A DNA stretch of 64,000 nt from Pseudomonadota bacterium (GTDB lineage Bacteria; Pseudomonadota; Alphaproteobacteria; Micropepsales; Micropepsaceae). Positions 42,643 through 52,682 of the stretch are shown piece by piece. The translations under genes and the position numbers were made by a program. Numbering within the stretch: position 1 is the first letter of the stretch; the number at the start of each line of letters is the position of its first letter. The stretch is taken from the NCBI GenBank assembly GCA_021851325.1, contig JAJZDZ010000002.1, positions 146,326-210,325 of the forward strand, read 5' to 3'. Under the pieces are notes generated by a model. The model searched no databases. It had not been told where the DNA came from and was given only the letters and a program-made list of their open reading frames with translations.

Positions 42643-44604
42643 GTGAGCGATCCAAAACCCGTACCGACCGACCCGCTGGAGGAAGGCGAAAAGATCGCAC
42701 CTCCATCCACAACCGAGCAGATTGCCCCTGCGGTGCCCCTGCAGAACCCCGGGCGTATGGCGGCTCTTACCCTGGGCGCCCTTGGAGTTGTGTTTGGGGA
42801 TATCGGCACCAGCCCGATTTATGCCCTGCGCGAAACCCTCGTCGCGACCGGTGGTCAGGTTCCGGGACAGATGGCGATCATGGGAGCGCTATCGCTCATC
42901 TTCTGGTCGCTCGTCATTGTCGTTACGGTCAAATACGTCATCTTCATCATGCGCGCCGACAACGAGGGCGAAGGCGGGGTCTTGGCGCTGGCGACACTTG
43001 CCCACCGTTCTCCCGGGCTGTCGCGCACCGCAAAGTGGCTGATCGGACTCATGGCGATCCTCGGCCTGGCCCTGTTTTACGGCGACGGCATGCTGACGCC
43101 GGCGATCTCTGTGCTGTCGGCAGTTGAGCTCATCACCGTTGGCAATCCACAGCTGACCGGGCTTGTCATGCCCTGCACCCTTGCCATTCTGATTGCTCTC
43201 TTCCTGTTTCAGAACCGCGGCACCGAAAAGATAGGTCAGCTCTTCGGGCCGATCATGCTGCTCTGGTTCTTTGCCCTTGCCGTGCTCGGCCTGATTGCGA
43301 TTTTCCGCGATCCGGAAATCCTGTGGGCGCTCAGTCCCTGGTATGCGATTGATCTCTTCATCCGCGAACCGGGGACCGCATTTGTGGCCCTGGGTTCTGT
43401 CGTCCTTGCAGTTACCGGCTGCGAGGCCCTCTATGCAGATATGGGGCATTTCGGCAAACAGCCGATCCGCTACGCTTGGCTCGGACTGGTTTTGCCAGCC
43501 CTGATCATCGACTATTTCGGCCAGGGCGCAGCAGTACTTCATAACCCGCACAATGCCGAGATTGCCTTTTATGCCGCAGTTCCGGACTGGGCGCATGTAC
43601 CCATGGTGTTCCTGTCCGTTCTTGCCACCATTATTGCCAGCCAGGCTGTCATCAGCGGGGTGTACTCGATCACGCAGCAGGCCGTGCAGCTTGGTCAGTT
43701 GCCGCGCATGGAGGTCCGGCACACCTCAGCCACCGATTACGGTCAGATCTACGTACCGCGCATCAATGGCTATCTGCTGGTCGGAGTAGTGCTCATCGTC
43801 CTCATCTTCAAAAGCTCGAGCCATCTGGCCGCAGCATACGGCATTGCCGTCACCGGTGTGATGGTGATCTCGACGATACTCGCCTTCATCGTCGCGGTAC
43901 GTCAGTGGAAATGGAAACCTTGGGTGGTCTATCCGCTCTTCGGTCTTTTTGGACTGATTGATCTGATGTTCTACGCCTCCAACACGATGAAAATCGTCGA
44001 TGGCGGCTGGCTCCCCTTGTTCATTGCCGCCTGCGTTTTCATCGTCATGGAGACCTGGCGTCTGGGCCGACGCGCCCACCTGGACCGCATCCGCTCCGAA
44101 TCAATGCCGCTCGATCTCTTTCTCGAGCGGGCCGACAAGACACCTGTACGGGTCGCAGGGACGGCAGTCTTCCTGTCAGCCCGCGCCGAATCTGTTCCAG
44201 GAGCGTTGCTCCACAACCTCAAGCACAACAAGGTTCTGCATGAACGTGTCCTTCTGGTTCATGTCAGCGTTGAAGACACACCCTTTGTCGCCCCCAACAA
44301 GCGCATTGAGGTAGAAAAGCTCGGTAAGGGCTTTTTCACCGTGCATATTCATCACGGCTTCTTCGAAACTCCCGACGTCCCCAAGATCCTCGAGGAAGCC
44401 CGCCCCTTCGGTCTTGCGCTCGATATTGAAACCACGACCTTCTTCATCGGCCATGAAACCATGGTGCCGTCCGAGCACCCCGTCCTTGGGCGCTGGCGGA
44501 CCTGGCTCTACATGTGGCTCGCCTCTTCGGCTTTGTCGCCGGTGCGGTTTTACCGCTTGCCACCCGGGCGCGTTGTTGAGCTCGGCACCCAGGTTTCGAT
44601 CTAG
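42643..44604 (+). CDS. kup: KUP-family potassium uptake protein
   Basis: A 653-residue K+/H+ symporter. Family motif GVVFGDIGTSPIYALRE near residue 50, about 12 hydrophobic segments to residue about 450, then a cytoplasmic C-terminal domain of about 170 residues ending near VELGTQVSI. The N-terminal 35 residues are Pro/Glu-rich and variable. The start is GTG at 42643; no strong ribosome-binding site is visible, so a later start is possible but would need to precede residue 38. Mediates low-level or osmotic K+ uptake. Confidence 0.95.
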   Translation: MSDPKPVPTDPLEEGEKIAPPSTTEQIAPAVPLQNPGRMAALTLGALGVVFGDIGTSPIYALRETLVATGGQVPGQMAIMGALSLIFWSLVIVVTVKYVIFIMRADNEGEGGVLALATLAHRSPGLSRTAKWLIGLMAILGLALFYGDGMLTPAISVLSAVELITVGNPQLTGLVMPCTLAILIALFLFQNRGTEKIGQLFGPIMLLWFFALAVLGLIAIFRDPEILWALSPWYAIDLFIREPGTAFVALGSVVLAVTGCEALYADMGHFGKQPIRYAWLGLVLPALIIDYFGQGAAVLHNPHNAEIAFYAAVPDWAHVPMVFLSVLATIIASQAVISGVYSITQQAVQLGQLPRMEVRHTSATDYGQIYVPRINGYLLVGVVLIVLIFKSSSHLAAAYGIAVTGVMVISTILAFIVAVRQWKWKPWVVYPLFGLFGLIDLMFYASNTMKIVDGGWLPLFIAACVFIVMETWRLGRRAHLDRIRSESMPLDLFLERADKTPVRVAGTAVFLSARAESVPGALLHNLKHNKVLHERVLLVHVSVEDTPFVAPNKRIEVEKLGKGFFTVHIHHGFFETPDVPKILEEARPFGLALDIETTTFFIGHETMVPSEHPVLGRWRTWLYMWLASSALSPVRFYRLPPGRVVELGTQVSI

Positions 44605-44655
44605 GTCTTGACGACGCCAGCGACCTTGCCTCTGATGCAGCCGTCGGAGGCAATC

Positions 44656-46221
44656 ATGCGATTTTTTGGTATCCTGCTTGCGTGCGTCCTTGGCGTCACA
44701 GCAACGCAGGCATGGGCCGCGGGACCACAAACCCGTATCGCCCAGGGCGCCCTCCTTGGCGGGCACGAACATGGTGTGGATGTCTTTCGCGGCATTCCGT
44801 TTGCCGCCCCTCCGATCGGCAAATTGCGCTGGCAGCCGCCGACGCCAGCACAGCCGTGGAGTGGACTGCGCCACGCTACACGATTTGGCCCTATCTGCCC
44901 ACAGAATGTCAGCAGCCCCTTTGCGGCGTCTTTGCCACAAAGCGAAAACTGTTTGACCCTGAATGTGTGGACCGCGCGCCTCCACCCCGCCAAGCTGAGA
45001 CCGGTAATGGTCTGGATCTATGGCGGCGGTTTTGTCGAGGGCGGATCATCACTGCCCTATTATGATGGTAGCGAACTTGCCCGCCACGGCGTCGTCGTCG
45101 TCAGCTTCAATTACCGGCTAGGTTGGTTGGGCTTTTTCGATGATCCAGCCTTGGCTCACAAGGGTGAGGCAACTGGCAACTACGGTCTGATGGACCAGAT
45201 CGCTGCACTGAAGTGGGTACGCCAGAATATCGCGGCGTTTGGCGGCGATCCGAGCAAGGTCACGATTTTCGGCGAGTCGGCCGGTGGGATGAGTGTCAAT
45301 GATCTGATGACATCCCCCCTTGCCCGCGGCCTTTTTATACGCGCCATCAGCGAATCGGGGCTAGGGCTCGTGCCTCTGGCAAGTGCACAGGCTGCAGAGC
45401 ATGCAGCCCAGGCCTTTCTGGCACGAGAGCACATCAAGGGCGATGGTCCCAAGGCTCTGGCGGAAATGCGCCGCCTTCCGGTACGTGCGATCGTTGCCGA
45501 TCTGAAGGGAAAGCCCTTTGATGAAACTCCGGCACCGATGATCGACGGGACTGTCTTGCGTGAACAGCCGGTGGAGGCTTTCGCCCAAGGTGATATCGCA
45601 CATGCTGCCTATCTTGCCGGCTCAAACAGCAATGAGGCCAGTCTGCTCGCCGCAACTGGCCTTAACACCGCCACAGTGCTATCGCGAACAGGTCCGTCAC
45701 TACCACAGTTACGCGCGCTTTACGCGCAGCACGGCATAAAGGGTAATGCTGCGCTGGCAGAGGAGCTGTTTGATGACCGCGTATTTGCGGCAGGTGCACA
45801 GGGTCTTGCGCTTTATGCTGCGCGCAGACAAGAGCCGGCCTACGTCTACTATTTTGCCTATGTGCCGCAAAAGTTGCGCAGTCGGGTCCATGGTGTCGGC
45901 CATGGCTATGAAATTCCATTTGTCTTTGGCAACCGCGGTTACCGGGGCCGATATCCAAAGTTTGCCGCGAAGCTGCAGCAGACCACCACGGCTGAGGACC
46001 GCGCTGTTCGCCGCATGGTTCAGACATACTGGACAAATTTTGCCAAGACCGGAAACCCCAATGGCTCTTCATTGCCACGCTGGCCAGCTACCAGTCCTGG
46101 CCATGAGGTGACGCTCGTCATCCGTTCCCGCAGTCATGCCGTGCACAATTTCCACGGTACCCGACTGGCCTCAGCCTTTTCCGCCTTTACCGCCCAGACC
46201 CATCTGCGCATACCCAACTGA
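44656..46221 (+). CDS. Secreted type-B carboxylesterase
   Basis: A 521-residue alpha/beta hydrolase of the carboxylesterase/para-nitrobenzyl esterase family. Signal peptide MRFFGILLACVLGVTATQ..., then the family landmarks FRGIPFAAPPIG, SENCLTLNVW, the oxyanion segment VWIYGGGF, nucleophile FGESAGG (Ser208), acidic GSNSNEAS and the His region GVGHGYEIPFVFG. Probably periplasmic or secreted. ATG at 44656 has GGAGG with 5-base spacing and creates the signal peptide. It follows kup by 51 bp on the same strand. Natural ester substrate unknown. Confidence 0.9.
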   Translation: MRFFGILLACVLGVTATQAWAAGPQTRIAQGALLGGHEHGVDVFRGIPFAAPPIGKLRWQPPTPAQPWSGLRHATRFGPICPQNVSSPFAASLPQSENCLTLNVWTARLHPAKLRPVMVWIYGGGFVEGGSSLPYYDGSELARHGVVVVSFNYRLGWLGFFDDPALAHKGEATGNYGLMDQIAALKWVRQNIAAFGGDPSKVTIFGESAGGMSVNDLMTSPLARGLFIRAISESGLGLVPLASAQAAEHAAQAFLAREHIKGDGPKALAEMRRLPVRAIVADLKGKPFDETPAPMIDGTVLREQPVEAFAQGDIAHAAYLAGSNSNEASLLAATGLNTATVLSRTGPSLPQLRALYAQHGIKGNAALAEELFDDRVFAAGAQGLALYAARRQEPAYVYYFAYVPQKLRSRVHGVGHGYEIPFVFGNRGYRGRYPKFAAKLQQTTTAEDRAVRRMVQTYWTNFAKTGNPNGSSLPRWPATSPGHEVTLVIRSRSHAVHNFHGTRLASAFSAFTAQTHLRIPN

Positions 46222-46326
46222 ACCGCCTGAACCAGAAGCTGCCGAACAGCAGGCCGGGTCAGAACACCAGGGCGGACGGACAATGAGCCGGACACCGTGC
46301 AGGCCGATAGGGCCCGCTGGAGCAGT

Positions 46327-47547
46327 CTAGCTGAGGGCATAGACCAGTGTCTTCAGATAGGCAGTTTCCGGAAGCATGGGGTGGGCGGGATGATCAGGGC
46401 CTGCTCCAGCCTGACGCAGCAAGGCCGCCTCTCGCCCGGCACGCTCAATACCAATGGCGCACTCCTGCGCAAAGCGCTCGAGGGAAATATTGTGGGAACA
46501 GGAGGCCAGCAGTAAAAACCCTCCGGACGCGGTAACTCCAGCCGCCGCTCTCGCCAGTTTGCGATAGGCCTTCGCCCCTGCTTCCAGGTCTTTGCGGGCC
46601 CGCACAAAAGGCGGCGGATCTGCAATCACCACCTCAAAGCGTTCGCGCTCTGCAGCCAGTCGGTCAAGCTCTTCAAACGCATCAGCCTTGAGGAATTGAC
46701 AGCGCTCCGCAACTCCATTGGCGACGGCCGCCTCTTCTGCGAGCGCCAATGCAGGAGCAGAGGAATCAATCGCCACGACCTCGCGCGCGCCCCCTTTGGC
46801 AGCAAGAAGGGCAAACCCGCCAGCATAGGTATAACAGTCAAGAACACTGCGCTCGCGGGCGAGCCCAGCCATGAACGCACGATTGTCGCGCTGATCAAAA
46901 TACCAACCGGTCTTCTGACCATGGACAAGGTCAGCGCGGTAGCGAACACCATTTTCTTCCACCACCAACCGATCCGACAGATCTGGACCGTGCAGCGTAC
47001 GGACTTCAGGCTTCAGTCCCTCGAGAAGGCGGGCCTGTGCATCGCCACGTAACATGATCTGGGCCGGGGCAAGGAGCTGACGCAGCGCGTCGGTCAGCTG
47101 CGGCAGAAGCGCGTCCATGCCAGCGGTGGTGATCTGCACGATCAGAACATCACCAAACCGGTCGACGACGAGCCCGGGCAAACCATCACCCTCTGCATGC
47201 ACCAGGCGATAATAAGGCCGCTCATAGAGTGCCTCGCGAATGGCCAGCGCTCTGGACAAACGCATCATAAACCACGCCATATCGATCACAGCACGAGGAT
47301 CAGGATCGAGGCGACGCAGCGCGATGAGCGTCTTGGGATTGAAACAGAAGGTCCCAAAGGCGCGCCCATCATCGCCCACCACCTCGACCAGCGAGCCGGG
47401 CTGTAGCGCCTTGTGCTCGGGGCTGAGCAGGATCTCATTCGAAAACACCCAAGGTGCGCCGGCGCGCACGCGCCGGCCTTCCCGAGGTTTAAGGCGGAGC
47501 ACCGGGCGGGTGGACGAGGGGATGTGGGAATGGTCAGGAGCTTGCAT
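46327..47547 (-). CDS. rlmI: RlmI-type 23S rRNA cytosine-5 methyltransferase
   Basis: A 406-residue SAM-dependent methyltransferase with an N-terminal PUA domain (about 15-90: LRLKPREGRRVRAGAPWVFSNEI). Seen: QKTGWYFDQRDNR at about 220, the SAM site VLDCYTYAGGFALLAAKGGA, the catalytic DPPPFVRARKDLEAG and ASCSHNI with the conserved Cys. This order fits RlmI (YccW), which makes m5C1962 in 23S rRNA; RlmK-like specificity cannot be excluded. Start ATG 47547. The cytochrome c gene lies 76 bp upstream on the same strand, but the functions are unrelated. Confidence 0.9.
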   Translation of the reverse strand: MQAPDHSHIPSSTRPVLRLKPREGRRVRAGAPWVFSNEILLSPEHKALQPGSLVEVVGDDGRAFGTFCFNPKTLIALRRLDPDPRAVIDMAWFMMRLSRALAIREALYERPYYRLVHAEGDGLPGLVVDRFGDVLIVQITTAGMDALLPQLTDALRQLLAPAQIMLRGDAQARLLEGLKPEVRTLHGPDLSDRLVVEENGVRYRADLVHGQKTGWYFDQRDNRAFMAGLARERSVLDCYTYAGGFALLAAKGGAREVVAIDSSAPALALAEEAAVANGVAERCQFLKADAFEELDRLAAERERFEVVIADPPPFVRARKDLEAGAKAYRKLARAAAGVTASGGFLLLASCSHNISLERFAQECAIGIERAGREAALLRQAGAGPDHPAHPMLPETAYLKTLVYALS

Positions 47548-47623
47548 TGAGGGGCCTTAGCATGGAAGCGATGCGGGCGTAACGGTTTCATCGTCACGGC
47601 GGGTAGTCCCGATCCCCACGAAG

Positions 47624-48469
47624 TCAGGGTTCGGCCCGCGCCTTCAGGTAGTCATAAAGAGCATTGATCTCGTAATCCTTGAGTGCCCGGAACCGTCGCC
47701 TTGCCAGTTTTGCCATGACCGGTGCAGAGCGTCCCCTCGGCACGACGCCCTGGCGGAGCAGAGCAAAGAACTGTGGTCGGTCATAGGCCTGAATGACCCG
47801 CAGGTCAGGGGCACCATTGGGTTTGCCATCGAGATCGGCGCCATGACAGCCACTGCAACTCATCATGGCCAGATAACGACCGCCATCATAGGCTGGACCA
47901 AGTTCACGCGGACCAATAAGCCCAAGGCCATAGGGATTGGCGGGCCGCAGTGTCCCGGCCAGAACTGCAAGCCTGGCGCGGAAGCTGAAGTGCATGCCCG
48001 ATGGCGCATTTCCGATCACTGGCAAAGACGAAAAATACGCAAGCAATGCCGCCATATCCTGATCGCTCATGTAGACATAGGCATTGGAGGGCATGTCCCA
48101 GATTGCCTGCGCGCCGGGAGTTAAGGCACGTCGGAGCGCTATATCAAACAATCCGGGCCCACGGTGCTTCAGAAAGCGGCGCAGGTTGGGTGCGGCAAGT
48201 GTAAGGCCTGGCTGGACATGAAGCATATTACCAGTGAACGCAGGGTTGCCAGGTGCAGTATGGCAGTCCTCGCAGCCATAGATCATGGCCAGGTGTGCAC
48301 CACGCTGCACCGCGCCCGGCGTCGAGGCCGGGCGCATGATCGATGAGGGCAGGGTATACCGGGCAGTGATGCGCGCTTCGGAAGCCAGATAGACAAAAGC
48401 CGCAAGGGTGGCGACGAGCGCCACCACCAGGCCAAGCACCAAAAACCCTCTCTGTGTACGTTCTGTCAT
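47624..48469 (-). CDS. Membrane-anchored diheme cytochrome c
   Basis: A 281-residue protein with an N-terminal membrane anchor or signal (FLVLGLVVALVATLAAFVYLA) and two class I c-type heme sites: CEDCH at 66-70 and CSGCH at 205-209, each followed by a Met suitable as sixth ligand (for example DMPSNAYVYM, APVMAKL). It resembles the cytochrome subunits of membrane-bound alcohol/aldehyde or gluconate dehydrogenases, but no such dehydrogenase gene is nearby. ATG at 48469 is used. Divergent from the DUF2946 gene. Confidence 0.9.
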   Translation of the reverse strand: MTERTQRGFLVLGLVVALVATLAAFVYLASEARITARYTLPSSIMRPASTPGAVQRGAHLAMIYGCEDCHTAPGNPAFTGNMLHVQPGLTLAAPNLRRFLKHRGPGLFDIALRRALTPGAQAIWDMPSNAYVYMSDQDMAALLAYFSSLPVIGNAPSGMHFSFRARLAVLAGTLRPANPYGLGLIGPRELGPAYDGGRYLAMMSCSGCHGADLDGKPNGAPDLRVIQAYDRPQFFALLRQGVVPRGRSAPVMAKLARRRFRALKDYEINALYDYLKARAEP

Positions 48470-48612
48470 TATGTTTTTGTCATTTGCAAGTCCCAGATTA
48501 GGGGCGCTACCGCCATACAGCAATCGCGGATCACAGTAGATCGCAAGATAGCGCTAGCCCACGCCTGAGCGGGAGGCTATGGTCCCGCCGCTTCTACAAA
48601 CATCAAACGGCA

Positions 48613-49002
48613 ATGCGCGGCTTGCGTATCATCGCACAGAGACGGACGGCACCAGGTGCCCGTCAGCTCTTCACTGCGCTTGCCCTTCTTATCTTTACTG
48701 TACAGAGCTATGTCCTGCAGACCCATGTGCACCCCCCTGCGGCGATGACTTCCGCCGCAATGGGAGGAACGCGGGCGCCTGCGAGCTGGCGCAAGCCAGC
48801 CAAAGCCAACCCTCTGGATGATCCGGCCACCTGTCCTCTCTGCCAGGATCTGGCCCTCGCCGGCCATTATACGACACCAGGAGCCATCCTGTTCCTGGCG
48901 CCCTTTGCCGACGTGGTTGCCAAGCTGATTTGCCACAGCGAGGACCGCCCGGTCAGTCGCCTGCGTCCAGGATTTTACGGTCGGGCACCTCCGCGCGCAT
49001 AG
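48613..49002 (+). CDS. DUF2946-family small protein
   Basis: A 129-residue protein with an N-terminal hydrophobic segment (LFTALALLIFTVQSYVLQ, about 19-36), then a THVH motif, a CPLCQ motif near residue 93, and the C-terminal RPGFYGRAPPRA. This layout (hydrophobic N-terminus, His motif, CPLC, C-terminal RGPP-like end) is that of DUF2946. Function unknown; the His and Cys motifs suggest metal binding in the periplasm. The gene lies 103 bp upstream of a TonB receptor gene on the same strand, an association often seen for this family, so a role in metal or cofactor uptake is inferred. Confidence 0.75.
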   Translation: MRGLRIIAQRRTAPGARQLFTALALLIFTVQSYVLQTHVHPPAAMTSAAMGGTRAPASWRKPAKANPLDDPATCPLCQDLALAGHYTTPGAILFLAPFADVVAKLICHSEDRPVSRLRPGFYGRAPPRA

Positions 49003-49105
49003 CTCCGCGCTCCCTTCTCTTCATACCCATCCGTGGCGCCGCTCTGAGCGTGCGCCCATCACTGCATATTGCGCTGCCCTCTGACGGGCGCGCTGGAGAT
49101 GTCAT

Positions 49106-51214
49106 ATGTTTGCCCCTCGCCGCTTTCATATCTTGCTGCTTGCCGGCTATGCCTGCGCGCCACTGGCCTGCGCCGCAGTTGCAAGCAGCCCGAAGAAGAT
49201 CGAGACCGTCGTTGTCACCGCCCGCCTCGATCATGCCCGCGATTCGATCCAGACCCAGCTCGGTGCCTCAACCTACAAAATCACGGCGCAGGATATTCGC
49301 AGCCAACCAGGAGGCGCCAATAACCTTCTCAATCAGGTCGTCCTACAGGCCCCCGACGTGGCCATGGACAGCTTTGGCCAGGTGCACGTCCGTGGCGAGC
49401 ACAATGGGCTGCAATACCGCATCGACGGAATCATCCTGCCCGAGGGTATTTCGGTATTTGGCCAGACGCTTGATCCGAGGCTGATCCAGTCCGTGCAGCT
49501 CATCACCGGGGCTCTGCCGGCCGAATACGGCCTGCGTACTGCAGGGATCATAAGTATCACGACGCGCAGTGGAGCCTTTGATCAGGGAGGCGAGGTTTCG
49601 CTCTATGGTGGCAGCCACGGCACCTTAGAGCCGAGTTTTTCCTATGGCAGCACCTCTGGAAACTGGAACTATTTCGTCTCCGGTGACTATCTGCACAACA
49701 CGTTAGGGATCGAATCGCCCAATGGAGCGGCAAATCCCCTGCACGACAATACGGATCAATATCACCTCTTCGGCTACGCCGAGGATACACTCAATGCCAA
49801 CAGCCGTATCAGCATCATGGCAGGAACCTCGAATGAATTCTTTCAGATTCCCAATACCCCGAACCTGTCGCCGCAGCTGGGTCTGACCGTCAACGGGGTT
49901 TCAACCTATCCCAGCGCAAAATTGAACGAGACTCAGCGGGAAATCACCCACTTCGGCATCCTCTCATATCTTCATTCCACACGTCGCTTCAGCGTTCAGG
50001 TTTCGGGAGTAATGCGCTATTCGAGCGTCAATTTCTCACCTGATCGGCTCGGCGACCTACTTTACAACGGTATCGCCCAGCAGGCGCGCAAGAGCGACAT
50101 GGCCTACGGGCTGCAGGCTGACAGCTCGTGGCATGTTTCTGACACGCACACCCTGCGCAGCGGCTTGTTTTTTGAATACGACAACGCCACCAGCAATACC
50201 CTCAGCTACGTGCTACCGGTCAACGCAGCCGGTATCCAGACCAGTGATATACCTCTTGGCATTGCCGACAACGGCCAGAAGAGTGGCACGACATTCTCAG
50301 CCTATATCCAGGATGAGTGGAAGCTTCTGCCAAGCCTGACTCTCAATTACGGCCTGCGCTATGATCAATACGCACAGTATTCATCGGGCAGTCAGCTCTC
50401 GCCTAGGGTGAATGCGGTATGGACGCCACTGGCTGGCACCACCATACATGCCGGTTACGCACGCTACTTTTCGCCGCCGCCATTCGAGCTGATCGGCAGC
50501 GAAACCATTGCTAAATTTCAGAATACCACGGCGGCGCCGGCAGTCCTGAGCGATACCAACCCGGTTGCTGAACGCGCCAATTACTATGATATCGGCGCAA
50601 GCCAAGTGCTCTCTCCGCATCTTAACGTCGGAGTTGACAGCTATTACAAGATCTCGCGCAATCTGATTGACGAAGGGCAGTTCGGAGCTCCGATCATCCT
50701 TACCCCCTTCAACTATGCCCGCGGCAAACAGTACGGACTCGAATTCACGAGCTCCTATGCACGTGGAGGATTCAGTGCCTATGGCAATCTTGCCTTTGCC
50801 CATGCGATCGGAAAGCACATCATCACCAGTCAGTTCAATTTCTCGGCCGCGGACCTTGCCTATATCGCCAGCCATTATATTTACCTCGATCATGATCAGG
50901 CCATGACAGCATCCGCGGGAGCTGCCTATCACTGGGACATGAACCGGATCAGTATGGATATGCTCTATGGCTCGGGGCTTCGTCGCACCACCACCATCCC
51001 CAACGGCGGACATGTTCCGGGTTATGTTGTCGTCAACCTTGGCGCCAGCCACGCCTTCACCCATGGTGCACTGAGGGGCATCTCCGTCCGCTTCGATGTC
51101 ATCAATCTGCTTGATCGCCGCTATGAAATCCGTGACGGCTCAGGCATCGGTGTTGGCGCTCCGCAATGGGGAGCCAGCCGGGGCTTCTTCTTCGGCATCT
51201 CCAAGGCATTCTAG
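49106..51214 (+). CDS. TonB-dependent receptor next to DUF2946 gene
   Basis: A 702-residue TonB-dependent receptor unrelated in detail to the three tandem paralogues. Signal peptide to about residue 28, TonB box ETVVVTAR, plug domain with VHVRGEHNGLQYRIDGIILPEG and SVQLITGALPAEYGLRTAGIISITT, and a 22-strand barrel ending in Phe (GISKAF). No STN domain. ATG at 49106 has GGAG eight bases upstream. Together with the DUF2946 protein it may import a metal, metal complex or vitamin. Its 3' end is followed by a perfect 14-bp hairpin. Confidence 0.92.
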   Translation: MFAPRRFHILLLAGYACAPLACAAVASSPKKIETVVVTARLDHARDSIQTQLGASTYKITAQDIRSQPGGANNLLNQVVLQAPDVAMDSFGQVHVRGEHNGLQYRIDGIILPEGISVFGQTLDPRLIQSVQLITGALPAEYGLRTAGIISITTRSGAFDQGGEVSLYGGSHGTLEPSFSYGSTSGNWNYFVSGDYLHNTLGIESPNGAANPLHDNTDQYHLFGYAEDTLNANSRISIMAGTSNEFFQIPNTPNLSPQLGLTVNGVSTYPSAKLNETQREITHFGILSYLHSTRRFSVQVSGVMRYSSVNFSPDRLGDLLYNGIAQQARKSDMAYGLQADSSWHVSDTHTLRSGLFFEYDNATSNTLSYVLPVNAAGIQTSDIPLGIADNGQKSGTTFSAYIQDEWKLLPSLTLNYGLRYDQYAQYSSGSQLSPRVNAVWTPLAGTTIHAGYARYFSPPPFELIGSETIAKFQNTTAAPAVLSDTNPVAERANYYDIGASQVLSPHLNVGVDSYYKISRNLIDEGQFGAPIILTPFNYARGKQYGLEFTSSYARGGFSAYGNLAFAHAIGKHIITSQFNFSAADLAYIASHYIYLDHDQAMTASAGAAYHWDMNRISMDMLYGSGLRRTTTIPNGGHVPGYVVVNLGASHAFTHGALRGISVRFDVINLLDRRYEIRDGSGIGVGAPQWGASRGFFFGISKAF

Positions 51215-51222
51215 GCGCATTG

Positions 51223-51254
51223 CATCTGGTGCCCGCACCCGCGGGCACCAGATG
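51223..51254. terminator. Strong hairpin after TonB receptor gene
   Basis: A perfect 14-bp stem (CATCTGGTGCCCGC with GCGGGCACCAGATG) and a 4-base loop start 9 bp after the receptor stop codon. The stem is very stable, but the T-tract is weak. Confidence 0.6.
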
Positions 51255-51332
51255 TCGAATTGTTAACATGTTATCGCCCAATCGCGACATCCAAGCTATT
51301 CCACCTCTGCTTTCGGCTGGTATGGTCCGGCC

Positions 51333-52682
51333 ATGACAAGCAAGGAACGTCTCTCGGCGCTGTCCCTGGCGGCGGTCTTTTCCGTACGCCTTTTGGGACT
51401 TTTCATGATCTACCCGGTGTTTGCGGCCTATGCCGGGCACCTCCGCGGCGCCTCCACCGCGCTCACCGGCCTGGCCCTTGGAATCTACGGGCTGACCCAG
51501 GGCCTGCTGCAGATTCCGTTCGGTCTCATGTCAGACCGGATCGGTCGCAAGACGATGATCGTTGCAGGTCTGCTGATTTTCGCCGCAGGCAGCGCAGTGG
51601 CAGCGCTGGCGACCTCCATCGTGGGTGTCGTGATCGGCCGGGCATTGCAGGGCGGAGGTGCTGTTGGCTCGGTGGTTCTCGCACTCGTGGCGGATCTGAC
51701 GAGCGAGGAACACCGGACCAGCGCCATGGCCATGGTGGGCATCACGATTGGAATGTCGTTCGTCGTAGCCCTGGTGGCCGGTCCGCTGATGGCCGGCCTC
51801 ATCGGCGTTGCAGGCATATTCTGGCTGATGGTGGGGCTCGCGGTCGTAGGCATCCTCATCACGCTGTTCGTGGTTCCCCATCCAGGAGCACCCCATCGCC
51901 ACCGCGACGCTGAGGCGGTTCCCGCGATGCTGGGCCGGGTGCTGGCCAACCACGACCTGCTTCGCCTCGATTACGGCATTTTCGCCCTGCACGCGATGCT
52001 GACGGCGACCTTTCTCGTGATGCCGCATTTGCTGCATCAAGTCCTTTCGGTCAGCAGTCACAAGCAGTGGTACGTCTACCTGCCGGTCCTGCTCCTGAGC
52101 GTGATTGTCATGGTACCCTCAATCATCATCGCCGAGAAATACCGGCGCATGAAGATGGTGTTTGTGAGTGCGGTCATGGCCCTTGCCGCGAGCCAGCTGC
52201 TGCTCTTGTCCGGAGCCGGCAACGCCATCGTCCTGATCCTGTCGCTTGCCCTCTTTTTTTCTGGCTTCAATGTGATGGAGGCAAGTCTGCCGTCACTGAT
52301 CACTAAGGCCGCTCCACCTGACGCCAAAGGCACTGCAACCGGGGTCTATTCGAGTTCGCAGTTTCTCGGGATCTTCCTCGGTGGTGCAGTTGGGGGCTGG
52401 GCCCAGCAGGCAGGCGGTGATGCAGGCGTCTTCGAACTGACGTCAGCCCTTGCCGTCATCTGGCTCATCATTGCCGTCACGATGAAGCGACCAAATTACT
52501 TGACGACGCGCCTTCTGCGCCTGTCGCAGGCCGCCGACACAGATACGCTGGTGCGCAAGCTGCGGGGCATGCCAGGCGTGTCTGAGGTAGTGGTCGTGAG
52601 AGAGGAAGGGCTCGCCTACCTCAAGGTGGACTCCAAGGTCTTTGACGCCGCCGCGGCCGAGGCGCTTGCGGGAGCAGCCTAG
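51333..52682 (+). CDS. yajR: MFS transporter, YajR type
   Basis: A 449-residue major facilitator transporter with 12 predicted helices. Motif A between helices 2 and 3 (GLMSDRIGRKTMI), the antiporter-like motif RALQGGGAVGSVVLAL, and a C-terminal soluble extension of about 65 residues (TDTLVRKLRGMPGVSEVVVVREEGLAYLKVDSK) that matches the ferredoxin-like YAM domain of E. coli YajR. That domain is rare in MFS proteins, so the family assignment is good. Exported substrate unknown. Start ATG 51333. Confidence 0.9.
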   Translation: MTSKERLSALSLAAVFSVRLLGLFMIYPVFAAYAGHLRGASTALTGLALGIYGLTQGLLQIPFGLMSDRIGRKTMIVAGLLIFAAGSAVAALATSIVGVVIGRALQGGGAVGSVVLALVADLTSEEHRTSAMAMVGITIGMSFVVALVAGPLMAGLIGVAGIFWLMVGLAVVGILITLFVVPHPGAPHRHRDAEAVPAMLGRVLANHDLLRLDYGIFALHAMLTATFLVMPHLLHQVLSVSSHKQWYVYLPVLLLSVIVMVPSIIIAEKYRRMKMVFVSAVMALAASQLLLLSGAGNAIVLILSLALFFSGFNVMEASLPSLITKAAPPDAKGTATGVYSSSQFLGIFLGGAVGGWAQQAGGDAGVFELTSALAVIWLIIAVTMKRPNYLTTRLLRLSQAADTDTLVRKLRGMPGVSEVVVVREEGLAYLKVDSKVFDAAAAEALAGAA

